NCBI RefSeq assembly: GCF_007845675.1
Contig: NZ_VOBR01000025.1
Coordinates: forward strand, 42,940-106,939
Length of the DNA: 64,000 nucleotides
Source: Lentzea tibetensis
GTDB lineage: Bacteria > Actinomycetota > Actinomycetes > Mycobacteriales > Pseudonocardiaceae
Direction of reading: 5' to 3'
The position numbers and the translations under genes were made by a program. Position 1 is the stretch's first letter, and each line of letters starts with the position of its first letter. Of this stretch, positions 24,236-33,505 are shown one piece after another. A model generated the notes under the pieces. The model saw only the letters and a list, made by a program, of their open reading frames with translations, was not told the origin of the DNA and did no database searches.

Positions 24236-26143
24236 ATGCCCAAGGTCAGCAGACGAACAGTCCTCGTAGCGGGCACCACCGCCGCGGTGACGACGGCGAT
24301 CGGCGTCGGTTCCGGGACGGCGCACGCGTTGCCGAGCGGGGCGAGCTTCGTGCAGATCGTCGCGCACTCGGATGACGACCTCCTGTTCATCAACCCGGAC
24401 ATCCAGCCGGCGATCCTCTCGGGATGTCCGGTTCGGACGATCATCCTGACCGCGGACGAGTTCAACGGTACGGACGACATGAGCCGCGAGGAGCTGTCCG
24501 CGCAGCTGCAGTCCGGTCAGCGCGCGGCGTACGCGTCACTCGCGGGCAAGCCGAACACGTGGAGCCGCGGCACGATGACCGTGGCCGGCAAGATAGTCGG
24601 CGTCGACACCCTGAGCGGTGCGCCCCAGGTGCAGCTGATCTACCTCGGCCTGCCGGACGCGGGTGACGACCTGCACCTCGACGCGCTGACGAACCTGTGG
24701 AACAGCACGAGCTACTCGACCGACACGATCCTGCCGAAGGGCAGCCCGATCGGCCGGGTGCAGCGCTACAAGCAGGCCGATGTGGACGCCGTGCTGCTGG
24801 GGCTGCTGCGCCAGTTCCAGCCGACGACGATCCGCGCGCAGGACCCGTACCCGGACGACGCGCGCTACGGCGGTTCGCTGCCGGAGCACTGGGACCACAT
24901 CGCCGCCGCGAAGTTCGCGCAGAAGGCCATGAAGGCCTACGAGGGCCCGGACGGCAGGCCGTTCGCGCTGCTCACCCGGTACCGCTGCTACAACACGCAG
25001 AAGGCGCCCGCGAACGTGCCGTCCGCGCTGCGCACGGCGAAGACCACCGCGTACAACAAGTACGCCGACCGCGACCCGCTGACCGGCGACACGTTCAACG
25101 CGAACCTGTCCCGCAACTACGAGCGCTGGCCGGTGACCCAGCCGTGGGCGATGCTCGACGCCTCCGGCACGCTGCACGCGTTCGTCGTGGCCGGTGACGC
25201 GCTGATGTGGTGGCGCCAGCCCAACGGCGGCGCGTGGGTCGGCCCGACGAACCTCCTCGCCGGCACGTTCGCACCCGGTGTCGCGCTGGCGATGCGCGGC
25301 GACAACAAGATCCAGATCGCGGTGCTCGACCTCGACACCGCGGCGATCCGCACGGCGACGCAGACGGCACCCGGCGGCGGCTTCGGTGCGTGGACGTCAC
25401 TCGGCAACCCCAACAACAACACCGCCGCGTACGGCACGCCGTGCTTCGGCGTGAGCTCGGGTCTGCTGGAGCTGTTCGTCGTGAACCGCGCCGGGACGCT
25501 GGGCAACAAGTTCCAGCAGGGCACGGGTTTCAGCGGGTGGTACACGGTCTCCGGCGGCAACGGCAAGGCCATGTCACCGCCGGTCGCGTTCACCGCGCCG
25601 GGCGGCCGCATGCACGTCTTCGCCGACGGCAACGGCAAGGCGTTCCACTGGTACCAGAACCCCGGCGGCGCCACGCTGTACCAGGCGCTGACCACCAGCG
25701 CCGACTGCACGTACACGCCGGGTGTGGCGCTGGACGCGGGCAAGGTGCGCGTCTTCACCCGCAAGCCGAACGACGGCTCCGTCGGCACGCTGGCCGAGTC
25801 GTCGCCGAACGGCTCGTGGCAGACGACCGTCACGAACCTCGGCGGCGTGGGCGGCACCGGCCCGGTCACCGCCGTCACGTCCGGCGGCGCCACTCCGCGT
25901 GTGCTCGCGTTCGCGCGCAACAACGACTACGGACTCAGTGTCGTGCGGCAGGGGCCCACCGGCGCGTTCGGTCCGTGGGAGGACCTGGGCGGCTACTTCG
26001 AGGTCGGTCCCGCACCGGTGCTGGACGCCATGGGCCTGGTGCGCGTGTTCGTCGTCGGCGCCGACTGCCGCCTGCACGAGCGCAGGCAGACGGCCGTCGG
26101 CCCGGACGCCCCGTTCGGCGGCTGGCAGCTCGCCGGCAACTAG
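24236..26143 (+). CDS. Tat-exported PIG-L/LmbE-type deacetylase fused to a propeller-like domain
   Basis: 635 aa. The N-terminus has a twin-arginine signal (SRRTVLVAG, then an Ala/Thr-rich core ending AHA). Residues ~33-280 match the PIG-L zinc deacetylase fold: AHSDDDLLF replaces the usual AHPDDE, and PEHWDHIAAA supplies the second metal motif. The C-terminal ~350 residues consist of repeats with W...G......P modules (MWWRQPNG..WVGPTNL, FHWYQNPGG, WEDLGG), a PLL-like/beta-propeller lectin pattern. It probably removes acetyl groups from N-acetyl sugars of secreted or wall glycans. ATG at 24236 follows GGGAGG at 8 nt. The preceding 142 nt hold no gene. Confidence 0.85.
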   Translation: MPKVSRRTVLVAGTTAAVTTAIGVGSGTAHALPSGASFVQIVAHSDDDLLFINPDIQPAILSGCPVRTIILTADEFNGTDDMSREELSAQLQSGQRAAYASLAGKPNTWSRGTMTVAGKIVGVDTLSGAPQVQLIYLGLPDAGDDLHLDALTNLWNSTSYSTDTILPKGSPIGRVQRYKQADVDAVLLGLLRQFQPTTIRAQDPYPDDARYGGSLPEHWDHIAAAKFAQKAMKAYEGPDGRPFALLTRYRCYNTQKAPANVPSALRTAKTTAYNKYADRDPLTGDTFNANLSRNYERWPVTQPWAMLDASGTLHAFVVAGDALMWWRQPNGGAWVGPTNLLAGTFAPGVALAMRGDNKIQIAVLDLDTAAIRTATQTAPGGGFGAWTSLGNPNNNTAAYGTPCFGVSSGLLELFVVNRAGTLGNKFQQGTGFSGWYTVSGGNGKAMSPPVAFTAPGGRMHVFADGNGKAFHWYQNPGGATLYQALTTSADCTYTPGVALDAGKVRVFTRKPNDGSVGTLAESSPNGSWQTTVTNLGGVGGTGPVTAVTSGGATPRVLAFARNNDYGLSVVRQGPTGAFGPWEDLGGYFEVGPAPVLDAMGLVRVFVVGADCRLHERRQTAVGPDAPFGGWQLAGN

Positions 26144-26147
26144 ACCA

Positions 26148-26184
26148 GGTGAGGGGAGCTTCAACCCCCAAAGCTCCCCTCACC
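26148..26184. terminator. Bidirectional hairpin terminator
   Basis: GGTGAGGGGAGCTT (26148-26161), 9-nt loop, then the exact complement (26171-26184). It sits 5 nt after the deacetylase stop and overlaps the last codons of the convergent methyltransferase gene, so it can serve both transcripts. There is no U tract, as usual for high-G+C actinomycetes. Confidence 0.75.
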
Positions 26185-26727
26185 ATCCCGCGTTCCGGTG
26201 GTGTGCACCGAAACCGCGTACTGGTCGTCACCGAAAGGCGCGCGGTCCCAGGTCGAGAAGCGCTCGACGAGGGTGAGTCCGGCGGCGGCCGCGTGCTCGT
26301 CGTACTCGGCGATCCCGTAGCCGCGGCCGAGGCTGAACCCGGCGACCAGCAACCGCCCGACGTGCCTCGCAACGCCCTTCACCAGCGCCGCCTGCGTGCC
26401 GGGCGGCGTGAACAGCGGGACGTTGCCCGCCATGACCACCACGTCGAAGGTGCGCTTCAGGTCGAGGCAGGCGAGGTCTGACTCGATCCACTCGACACCG
26501 GGTTCTCGCTTGCGCGCGGTGGCCAGCATCGACGCGTCCACGTCGACGCCCACGACCTCGATCCCGTGCCGCTTCAGCTCGATGGCGACCCGCCCGGTGC
26601 CGCACCCGGCGTCGAGGACGCTCTCGGGCTGGTGGGCCCGCACGAACGCCGCCTCGCCGTGCACGTCCTTCGTCCTGGCGAGCTCGTCGAACCTGCGCTG
26701 GTACGCGTCGCCGTCCCATGTCTGCAC
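26161..26727 (-). CDS. Class I SAM-dependent methyltransferase
   Basis: 188 aa Rossmann methyltransferase. Motif I is VLDAGCGTGRVAIEL; the acidic end of strand 2 is VVGVDVDASML; motif II is IESDLACLDL and motif III is FDVVVMAGNV. There is no substrate clue. Its GTG start at 26727 faces the SGNH hydrolase gene across 31 nt. Its last codons form one arm of the terminator hairpin. Confidence 0.88.
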   Translation of the reverse strand: MQTWDGDAYQRRFDELARTKDVHGEAAFVRAHQPESVLDAGCGTGRVAIELKRHGIEVVGVDVDASMLATARKREPGVEWIESDLACLDLKRTFDVVVMAGNVPLFTPPGTQAALVKGVARHVGRLLVAGFSLGRGYGIAEYDEHAAAAGLTLVERFSTWDRAPFGDDQYAVSVHTTGTRDGEGSFGG

Positions 26728-26758
26728 GGGTCCACTGTCGCACTGTTACGGTGCGGCC

Positions 26759-27520
26759 ATGCGGTTGGTGCTCGCGGTCGCGTTGACTCTCTCGACGCTG
26801 ACCAGCCCTTCTCCCGTCGTCGTCTACATCGGCGACTCCGTCGGCGCCCAGAACGCTCCCGCGCTGGCCGCCGCGCTGACGCCCGCGACGTTCCACGACC
26901 TGACGCTGGGCGGCACCGCGATCTGCGACTACCTGGCCGACAGCCCGACGTGGCTGCCACCGTCGGCCAAACTGGACACCGCGATCCGCACCCTGCGACC
27001 CGACCTCGTCGTGCTCCAGTTCTGGGGCAACGACTTCTGGTCGCCGTGCGCGAACGACACCCGGCGCGGCACAGATGCCTTCTACGACCGCTACTTCTGG
27101 AACGCGCTGTCCGCCCGTCGCGAGATCTCCGCGGCCGCCGACGCCGCGGGCATCCCCCGCCCCGCGATGCTGTGGGTGTTGCAGGCACCGTCACCGGACC
27201 GCGAGATTCCCCGCAGGCTCAACGAGATCTACTCCTACGTCGCCGAGCTGTCGGGCGATCGTGTCTCCGACGCCGGCGCGACTGTCGTTTCGGGTGACCG
27301 ATACGCGTTCACCCGTTTCGTGCCCTGCACTCCCGCGGAACTGGGGACGCCCTCGTGCACCGAACCGTCCGGCACGACGCGCGTGCACGCCGACTCGGAC
27401 GACATCCACTTCTGCCCCTCCGGCACCGTTTCACGCGGGTGCGACGGCCCGGCGCCGGGCATCGACCGTTACGTCGCACGGATTTCCCTGGACGCCAAGT
27501 CGTGGTTGGGCGGTAACTGA
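26759..27520 (+). CDS. Secreted SGNH/GDSL hydrolase
   Basis: 253 aa. A short signal peptide (MRLVLAVALTLSTLTS) precedes the catalytic block YIGDSVG with Ser27. LGGTAICDY supplies the oxyanion Gly, FWGND the block III Asn, and SDDIHF the Asp214-x-x-His217 pair, so the esterase machinery is complete. Four further Cys may form disulphides outside the cell. It is probably an acyl-esterase or carbohydrate O-deacetylase. The stop is 1 nt from the ATG of the acetyltransferase gene, so the two are one operon. A possible -10 (TTACGGT) lies only 7 nt from the ATG. Confidence 0.85.
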   Translation: MRLVLAVALTLSTLTSPSPVVVYIGDSVGAQNAPALAAALTPATFHDLTLGGTAICDYLADSPTWLPPSAKLDTAIRTLRPDLVVLQFWGNDFWSPCANDTRRGTDAFYDRYFWNALSARREISAAADAAGIPRPAMLWVLQAPSPDREIPRRLNEIYSYVAELSGDRVSDAGATVVSGDRYAFTRFVPCTPAELGTPSCTEPSGTTRVHADSDDIHFCPSGTVSRGCDGPAPGIDRYVARISLDAKSWLGGN

Positions 27521-27521
27521 C

Positions 27522-28094
27522 ATGCCGTTGCTGGTCTCTCCCGCCATTGCCTCCGGTGCACTGCGGTCGCTGCCGCAGCCCGTTCTCGGTACGTCTCTGG
27601 TGTTGCGCCCGTGGACGACCGCGGACGCCCCGGTCGTGCTCTCGGCGTTCTCGTGCCCGGACATCCAGCGGTGGCACGTGCGCACCATGGCCGACACCGA
27701 CGAGTCGCTCGCGTGGATACTCGGGTGGCCGGTGCGCTGGGACGCGGAGACCGACGCCAGCTGGGCGATCACGTCCGGTGGTGCCGTCGTCGGCCAGGTC
27801 GGGCTGCGCACCATCTCCCTGTTCGAGGCGTCCGCGCAGGTGTCCTACTGGGTGCTGCCCTCGGCTCGTGGGGCCGGGATCGCCTGGCGGGCCGCCCGGT
27901 TGCTGAGCCGGTGGTGCTTCGACACCTTGCAGTTGAACCGGTTGTCCCTCCTGCACTCGACCGCGAACCTCGCTTCGTGCCGGGTGGCTGAGCGGGCTTC
28001 GTTCCTTCTCGAGGGGACGCAGCGCAAGTCGTTGCAGCACGCCGACGGGTGGCATGACGTGCACGTCCACGCCCGCCTGCGGTGCGACGGATGA
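27522..28094 (+). CDS. GNAT N-acetyltransferase (RimJ/RimL type)
   Basis: 190 aa. The fold begins TSLVLRPWTTADAPVVL and the acetyl-CoA loop region reads YWVLPSARGAGIAWRAARLLSRW, followed by LNRLSLLHSTANLASCRVAERASF, typical of RimJ/L-like enzymes. The canonical Q/R-x-x-G-x-G/A is RGAGIA here. It lies directly downstream of the SGNH hydrolase gene (1-nt gap). Substrate unknown. Confidence 0.85.
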   Translation: MPLLVSPAIASGALRSLPQPVLGTSLVLRPWTTADAPVVLSAFSCPDIQRWHVRTMADTDESLAWILGWPVRWDAETDASWAITSGGAVVGQVGLRTISLFEASAQVSYWVLPSARGAGIAWRAARLLSRWCFDTLQLNRLSLLHSTANLASCRVAERASFLLEGTQRKSLQHADGWHDVHVHARLRCDG

Positions 28095-28098
28095 GCCT

Positions 28099-29031
28099 TC
28101 AGACGAGCCGGTAGCGCCCCGCCCCCACCCGCTCCAGGTCGGCGAAGACCGTCGCGTGGTGGTCCGGCGCGTTGACGCACATGCGTGAAACGACGTGCGT
28201 GCGCACGGTGTTCTCGGCGTAGCGGCTGCCCTGCCGCCTGAGCTGATCGACGATCTCGTGGACGCTGAACGTCTTGTCCGCACTGCGATTCGCCAGCGTC
28301 CGCGCCGCCTCGAGGATCTCGTCCCGTGCGGTGACAGCGGTGAGCCGCGGAGCTGGGGCGACGACCGGTGTCTCGGCCAGGCGACTGCCCGGAACCCGCG
28401 GCACGCCTGCCACCGCGAAGCAGAGGTAACGGAAGTCGCGCGGGCGCCCACTCGAGTCGATGACCGTCGAGTAGTCGCGCCAGTTGCACTGGTAGTGCCC
28501 GGCGAGCACGTGCGGCACGTCGCGCTTGACCGTGGTGCCCTTGCCCGCGTTGGCCGCCCACCCGAGCGTGCCCGACAGCTGCCGCCCTTCGTGCAGCCGG
28601 AAGGCGGCGTCGATCGGGTCGACCTTGCGCGCGGGGCGCCAGAAGGTGTGGTCGTTGGACAACGTCACCGACCAGCCCACGTCCGCCAGGCCGTCGGCGA
28701 CCAGACGTTCCAGCCGCACGACGTCCTTGATCACGTCGTGCCGGGCGATGTCCTGCGCCGCCTGGTTCAGCAGTTCGAAGTTCTCGCCAGCGACCACGCC
28801 GCTGAACGCCGCGGCGAGGTGCTTGAGCTCGATGGCGATGCGCACGCCGTCGAGGTGCACCAGCAGATCCAGGCGAATCTCGCGCGTTGGCCGCGTGTGC
28901 AACCTGACCCGAGCGTCCGGATGTTCACACTGGATCTGCCAGGCGAGCGCGTGCTGGAAGTCGGCCTCCGAGTGGAAGATCGTTCTCTGCACGGCCAGGC
29001 GTGCCATCACGTGGTGCGGGTCGAAGGTCAT
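28099..29031 (-). CDS. PD-(D/E)XK nuclease-like protein with C-terminal winged-helix-type domain
   Basis: 310 aa, not a named family to me. Residues ~1-170 show the restriction-endonuclease-like core. Asp55 in IRLDLLVHLDG is followed after 12 residues by Glu68-x-Lys70 in IAIELKH, the D...ExK arrangement; an N-terminal FQHALAWQIQ helix may bring another acid. Residues ~235-310 form a small helical domain (TFSVHEIVDQLRRQGSRY..NTVRTHVVSRM, closing AGRYRLV) like the C-terminal DNA-binding modules of some actinobacterial nucleases. The ATG at 29031 is chosen; an ATG at 29073 is possible, and one at 29121 would overlap the divergent gene. No methylase is adjacent. A solitary restriction- or defence-type nuclease is plausible but unproven. 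Confidence 0.65.
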   Translation of the reverse strand: MTFDPHHVMARLAVQRTIFHSEADFQHALAWQIQCEHPDARVRLHTRPTREIRLDLLVHLDGVRIAIELKHLAAAFSGVVAGENFELLNQAAQDIARHDVIKDVVRLERLVADGLADVGWSVTLSNDHTFWRPARKVDPIDAAFRLHEGRQLSGTLGWAANAGKGTTVKRDVPHVLAGHYQCNWRDYSTVIDSSGRPRDFRYLCFAVAGVPRVPGSRLAETPVVAPAPRLTAVTARDEILEAARTLANRSADKTFSVHEIVDQLRRQGSRYAENTVRTHVVSRMCVNAPDHHATVFADLERVGAGRYRLV

Positions 29032-29105
29032 GATCGCCCCGATCGTCGGCGTCGTGCACGGCACCGGGTCCATCGCGACGGGTCCCGCCGGCGTTATCCG
29101 CGAAC

Positions 29106-29111
29106 TAGGGT
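29106..29111 (+). promoter_or_regulatory. -10 box of a likely leaderless transcript
   Basis: TAGGGT (TANNNT type) lies 8 nt before the ATG of the FAD enzyme gene, with no Shine-Dalgarno sequence between. This is the usual picture of leaderless actinomycete promoters. No convincing -35 was seen. Confidence 0.45.
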
Positions 29112-29119
29112 GCTGTCGC

Positions 29120-30637
29120 ATGACGATCAGGATGCGGTCGTGGTGGGGCTGGGGCTACGTCGAGGACGCGGTCACGCAGGAGGAACGCGACAACCTCGTC
29201 AAGCGCGTCCGAGGACTGCTCCCCACCGCGGACCTGACCTTCCGCGCACCGCCGGACCCGCGCGAGCTCGAAGTCCCGGCGAGCCGAATCCAGCCACCAC
29301 CCGCACTGGCGGCGCTCTGCGCGGACGACCAGGTGGACCGGCTGGCCCACGCCAGGGGCAAGGCGTTCCGCGACGTGGCCAGGAACCTGGCCGGAGAGGT
29401 GGGCCCGGTACCGGACCAGATCGCGCGCCCGCGCACCGAGCAGGACGTGGTGGACGTCCTCGACTGGTGCACCACCAACGGCTACGCGGTCATCCCGTAC
29501 GGCGGCGGCTCGAGCGTGGTGGCGGGCGTGGAACCTCGCTGCGCCAACGACTACGACGGCGTCGTCACCCTGGACACCATGGCGCTCGACCAGGTGGTCG
29601 AGGTCGACCCGGTCAGCAGGGCGGCCCGGATCCAGGGCGGTGTGCTGGGGCCGCACCTCGAACAACAGCTGAAGCCGCACGGACTGACGCTGCGCCACTT
29701 CCCGCAGTCGTTCGAGTTCTCCACGCTCGGCGGCTGGCTGGCGACTCGCGCGGGCGGGCACTTCGCGACCCTCTACACGCACATCGACGACCTGACCGAG
29801 TCGATGAGAGTGGTGACACCGAAGGGAATCAGCGAGTCGCGGCGGCTCCCGGGCTCCGGTGCGGGGCCGTCGCCCGACCGGATGTTCCTCGGCTCGGAGG
29901 GCGCGCTCGGGGTCATCACCGAGGCGTGGATGCGGCTGCAGGCGCCGCCGCGCTGGCGGGCGGGCACGTCCGTGCGGTTCGACGACTGGGGGCGGGCCGT
30001 CGCGGCCACGCGGGCGGTCGCGCAGTCCGGGTTGTTCCCGGCCAACTGCCGGCTGCTCGATCCCGCCGAGGCGTTCCTCAACGCGGGCAGCACGCAGTCG
30101 GTGCTGGTGCTCGCCTTCGAATCGGCTGATCATCCCGTTGACGTGTGGCTGGAGCGGGCCGTCGAGCTGTGCCGGGACCACGGCGGCGTGCCGGACGAGG
30201 AGACGGCCGGGACGTGGCGGCGGTCGTTCCTGCGGATGCCGTACCTGCGCGACGCGATGGTGCAGCACGGGATGATCGCGGAGACGTTCGAGACGGCGTG
30301 CACGTGGGACCGGTTCGAGCAACTGCACGCGGCCATCACGCAAGCAGCGAAGAGCCTGGTCACGTGCCGCTTCACGCACGTCTACCCGGACGGGCCCGCG
30401 CCCTACTACGGCGTCTACGCGCCGGGTGGGACGCGGGAGTGGGACGAGATCAAGGCCCGCGTGTCGGAGGCGATCGCCGGCAACGGCGGCACGATCACGC
30501 ACCACCACGCCGTCGGGCGCGACCATCGGCCCTGGTACGACCGGCAGCGGCCGGACGTGTTCGCGGAGGCGTTCAAGGCGGCCAAGAAGGCGCTGGACCC
30601 GGCGCACGTGCTGAACCCCGGCGTGCTCGTCAGCTGA
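29120..30637 (+). CDS. FAD-binding oxidase, alkyl-dihydroxyacetonephosphate synthase-like
   Basis: 505 aa of the PCMH/VAO flavoprotein family. The FAD-binding half has RPRTEQDVVDVL, VIPYGGGSSVVAGVEP and GGWLATRAGGHFATLYTHIDD. The C-terminal cap ends with HHHAVGRDHRPWYDRQRPD and ALDPAHVLNPGV, the pattern of AGPS-like enzymes that make ether-lipid precursors. The N-terminal WWGWGYVEDAVT is also typical of that actinobacterial group. A TAGGGT -10 (29106-29111) ends 8 nt before the ATG, so the mRNA is probably leaderless. Its stop overlaps the end of the convergent gene by 8 nt. Actual substrate not determinable. Confidence 0.85.
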   Translation: MTIRMRSWWGWGYVEDAVTQEERDNLVKRVRGLLPTADLTFRAPPDPRELEVPASRIQPPPALAALCADDQVDRLAHARGKAFRDVARNLAGEVGPVPDQIARPRTEQDVVDVLDWCTTNGYAVIPYGGGSSVVAGVEPRCANDYDGVVTLDTMALDQVVEVDPVSRAARIQGGVLGPHLEQQLKPHGLTLRHFPQSFEFSTLGGWLATRAGGHFATLYTHIDDLTESMRVVTPKGISESRRLPGSGAGPSPDRMFLGSEGALGVITEAWMRLQAPPRWRAGTSVRFDDWGRAVAATRAVAQSGLFPANCRLLDPAEAFLNAGSTQSVLVLAFESADHPVDVWLERAVELCRDHGGVPDEETAGTWRRSFLRMPYLRDAMVQHGMIAETFETACTWDRFEQLHAAITQAAKSLVTCRFTHVYPDGPAPYYGVYAPGGTREWDEIKARVSEAIAGNGGTITHHHAVGRDHRPWYDRQRPDVFAEAFKAAKKALDPAHVLNPGVLVS

Positions 30638-31502
30638 TGCCGACCTCGGCGTGCGCGGTGCCGTCCAGCTGCCAGCGGCGGTCGCCGACGGTGAGCACGC
30701 AGCTCGCGCGCTCCGAGTTGCGGCAGACGGCCGTCGTGCCGTCGGGGTTGGTGTAGTTCAGCGCGAGCGTCTGGTGCTCGGGCAGGGTCACGTCGACGCG
30801 CAGGCCGCGGCCGGCCACGGACCACGTCGGGAACGTGAGATCGGCTTTGTAGCCGAACGACGCCAGCAGCGGGTCGCGGCGGGGGTATTCACGGCCGCCG
30901 ACGCGCAGCCGCAGGAACGTCAGCGGTGGCAGCAGGCGGAACAGCGGGCGTTGCGACACCGCGGCCACCACCTCCAGCACGTCGCCGCCGCCCAGGTCGG
31001 CGTGCAGCCACGCCCAGCGGCGCGCGTTGCCGTGGCCGTAGATCCGGGCGGACGCGCCCGGTGCCGCCGCGAGGTCCAGGACCGACGAACCCCAGGTCAG
31101 CGTGCCGGAGAACGTCGAGGTCGGCGCGGGCACCATGTGCGCGGCGGGCAGCAGGTGGTGGCGCCAGGCCCACTTCGGGAACGTGTACAGCGGCTCGCCA
31201 CCGGGTGAGCAGCGCAGGTTCCAGGTCACGTCGCCCGCGCGGCCGGTCAGGCGGTGCGGGGCCATCAGCACGTCGCCCGCCGTGAACAGGCCGTCGGTGT
31301 AGGGGTGCGGGCCGAACCTGCTGTGCACGGGCGGGCCGTCCGGCGGGAACACCGCCGCCCAGCCGTGCGTGTACGGGTCGCCGGACACCGGCGCCACCAG
31401 TTCGTGGTGCAGCCACACGCCGGTGCCGGACGCCGGGTCGGTCAGCGTCGTGTACCAGACCTCGAGCCTGCCGGGGCGTCCGCGCCACTGGGTCGGTTCC
31501 AC
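30630..31502 (-). CDS. Hypothetical lipocalin-like/AttH-type protein
   Basis: About 290 aa. It is beta-rich with many Trp/His motifs: WYTTLTDPASGTGVWLHHELV, GWAAVFPPDG, YTFPKWAWRHHLLPAAHMV, ARRWAWLHADL. This resembles the double beta-barrel fold of AttH/CrtC/Svf1-like lipid-handling proteins, but I cannot name the family with certainty. No signal peptide. The frame stays open upstream into the htpG region; the GTG at 31502 is chosen because the conserved-looking N-terminus begins there and it leaves 60 nt to the divergent htpG start. Confidence 0.6.
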   Translation of the reverse strand: MEPTQWRGRPGRLEVWYTTLTDPASGTGVWLHHELVAPVSGDPYTHGWAAVFPPDGPPVHSRFGPHPYTDGLFTAGDVLMAPHRLTGRAGDVTWNLRCSPGGEPLYTFPKWAWRHHLLPAAHMVPAPTSTFSGTLTWGSSVLDLAAAPGASARIYGHGNARRWAWLHADLGGGDVLEVVAAVSQRPLFRLLPPLTFLRLRVGGREYPRRDPLLASFGYKADLTFPTWSVAGRGLRVDVTLPEHQTLALNYTNPDGTTAVCRNSERASCVLTVGDRRWQLDGTAHAEVGIS

Positions 31503-31562
31503 CCGCAAGACGATATCCGCTGATCGGTACGATTCGCGGCTGCGAGGAGTAGGCAGAGAGGG

Positions 31563-33410
31563 ATGCACGTGGAGACGCTCGAGTTCCAGTCCGAGGCCCG
31601 TCAGCTGTTGCAGCTGATGATCCATTCGATCTACTCGAACAAGGACACGTTCCTGCGCGAGCTGGTGTCGAACGCCTCCGACGCGTTGGACAAGCTGCGC
31701 CTGGAGACGTTCCGCGACAAGGACCTGACCGCGGATATCTCCGACCTGCACATCGCGATCGAGGCCGACGAGGAGCAGCACACGCTCACCGTGCGCGACA
31801 ACGGCATCGGCATGACGCGCGACGAGGTCGTCGAGCTGATCGGCACGATCGCGAAGTCGGGGACGGCCGAGTTCCTGCGCAAGCTGAAGGAGTCCGACCA
31901 GCAGCAGGACCTGATCGGCCAGTTCGGCATCGGCTTCTACTCGACCTTCATGGTCGCCGACAAGGTCACCCTCGTGACGCGGCACCCGCACGCGGCGGAA
32001 GGCGTGCGCTGGGAGTCGAGCGGCGAGAGCACGTACACGATCGACGCGGTCGCGGACGCGCCGCAGGGCACCTCGGTCACCCTGCACCTGAAGCCCGTCG
32101 ACGCCGATGACCAGCTCCCCGACTACACGGCCAAGGGCAAGATCACCGAGATCGTCAAGCGGTACTCGGACTTCATCACCTGGCCGGTGCGGCTCGGTGA
32201 GGAGACGATCAACTCGCGCAAGGCGTTGTGGGCGCGGTCGTCGAGCGACGTGACCGACGAGGAGTACGCCGAGTTCTACCGGCACATCAGCCACGACTGG
32301 AACAGCCCGCTCGAGACGTTCCGCATGCAGGCGGAGGGCACGTTCGAGTACCAGGCGCTGCTGTTCATCCCGTCACAGGCGCCGATGGACCTGTTCATGC
32401 GCGAGCGCAAGCGCGGCGTGCAGCTGTACGTGAAGCGCGTCTTCATCATGGACGACTGCGAAGCGCTGATGCCGGAGTACCTGCGCTTCGTGAAGGGCGT
32501 CGTCGACGCGCAGGACCTGTCGCTGAACGTGTCGCGCGAGATCCTCCAGCAGGACCGGCAGATCCAGCTGATGCGCCGCCGCCTGGTCAAGAAGGTCCTG
32601 TCGACGGTCAAGACGATGATGACCGAGAAGCCCGACAACTACGCGACGTTCTGGCGCGAGCTCGGCGGTGCGGTCAAGGAGGGCCTGCTCAGCGACGTCG
32701 AGAACCGCGAGTCGATCCTCGCCATCTCGTCGTTCGCGTCGACGAACTCGCCGGACGACCTGACGACGCTCAAGCAGTACGTCGAGCGCATGAAGGACGA
32801 CCAGCAGCACATCTACTTCATGACCGGCGACTCACGCGCCACGATCGAGAACTCGCCGCACCTGGAGGCGTTGCGCGCCAAGGGTTTCGAGGTCCTGATC
32901 CTGACCGACGCGATCGACGAGATGTGGGTCGAGGCGGTCCCGCAGTTCGAGGGCAGGCAGTTCCAGTCGATCGCCAAGGGCCAGGTGGACCTGGAGACCG
33001 AGGAGGAGAAGTCCGCGACGTCCGAGCGCGAGAAGGACTTCGCCGACCTGCTGGCGTGGATGACGACGTCGCTGAGCGAGCACGTCAAGCAGGTGCGGCT
33101 GTCCTCGCGGCTCACCACGTCCGCGGCGTGCATCGTCGGCGACCAGCACGACCTGACGCCGACGCTCGAGAAGATGTACCGCGCGATGGGCCAGGAGCTG
33201 CCGCAGATCAAGCGCATCCTCGAGCTGAACCCCACGCACCCGCTCGTCACGAGCCTGCACGAGGCGTTCGGCTCGCGCTCGGACCACACCGAGCTGTCCG
33301 ACACCGTGGAACTGTTGTACGGCATGGCTTTGCTGGCCGAAGGCGGCGAGCTGACCGACCCGTCGCGGTTCGTGCGGCTGCTGTCGGACCGGCTGCAGCG
33401 CACGCTCTGA
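31563..33410 (+). CDS. htpG: Hsp90 chaperone HtpG
   Basis: 615 aa, slightly shorter than E. coli HtpG (624). The N-terminal GHKL ATPase has [39 protein letters not shown] and [16 protein letters not shown]. The middle domain has the catalytic-loop region [22 protein letters not shown]. The C-terminal dimerisation part ends in [28 protein letters not shown]-driven folding chaperone in the cytoplasm. The ATG at 31563 has GAGAGG 4-5 nt upstream. Two inverted repeats follow the stop. It is a single gene, unlinked from the Hsp70 cluster by ~11 kb. Confidence 0.98.
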
Positions 33411-33424
33411 CGGCGTTGTCGTCG

Positions 33425-33452
33425 CGGCGAGCGGGACCGGTCCCGCTCGCCG
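33425..33452. terminator. htpG terminator (28-bp perfect palindrome)
   Basis: CGGCGAGCGGGACC followed at once by its exact complement, 15 nt after the htpG stop. It should form a strong hairpin with a 4-nt effective loop. Confidence 0.8.
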
Positions 33453-33472
33453 CTCGGTAGAACTGGTGGGGT

Positions 33473-33505
33473 GACCGCCGGACGGCCGCCGCCGGTCCGG
33501 CGGTC
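33473..33505. terminator. Second hairpin after htpG
   Basis: GACCGCCGGAC (33473-33483), 11-nt loop, exact complement (33495-33505). It probably backs up the first terminator. Confidence 0.55.

Noticed and set aside
30630-32294. The hypothetical minus-strand protein extended to 554 aa across htpG
   Set aside because: The extension is antisense to a highly conserved Hsp90 gene and has no motifs, so the start was placed at 31502.
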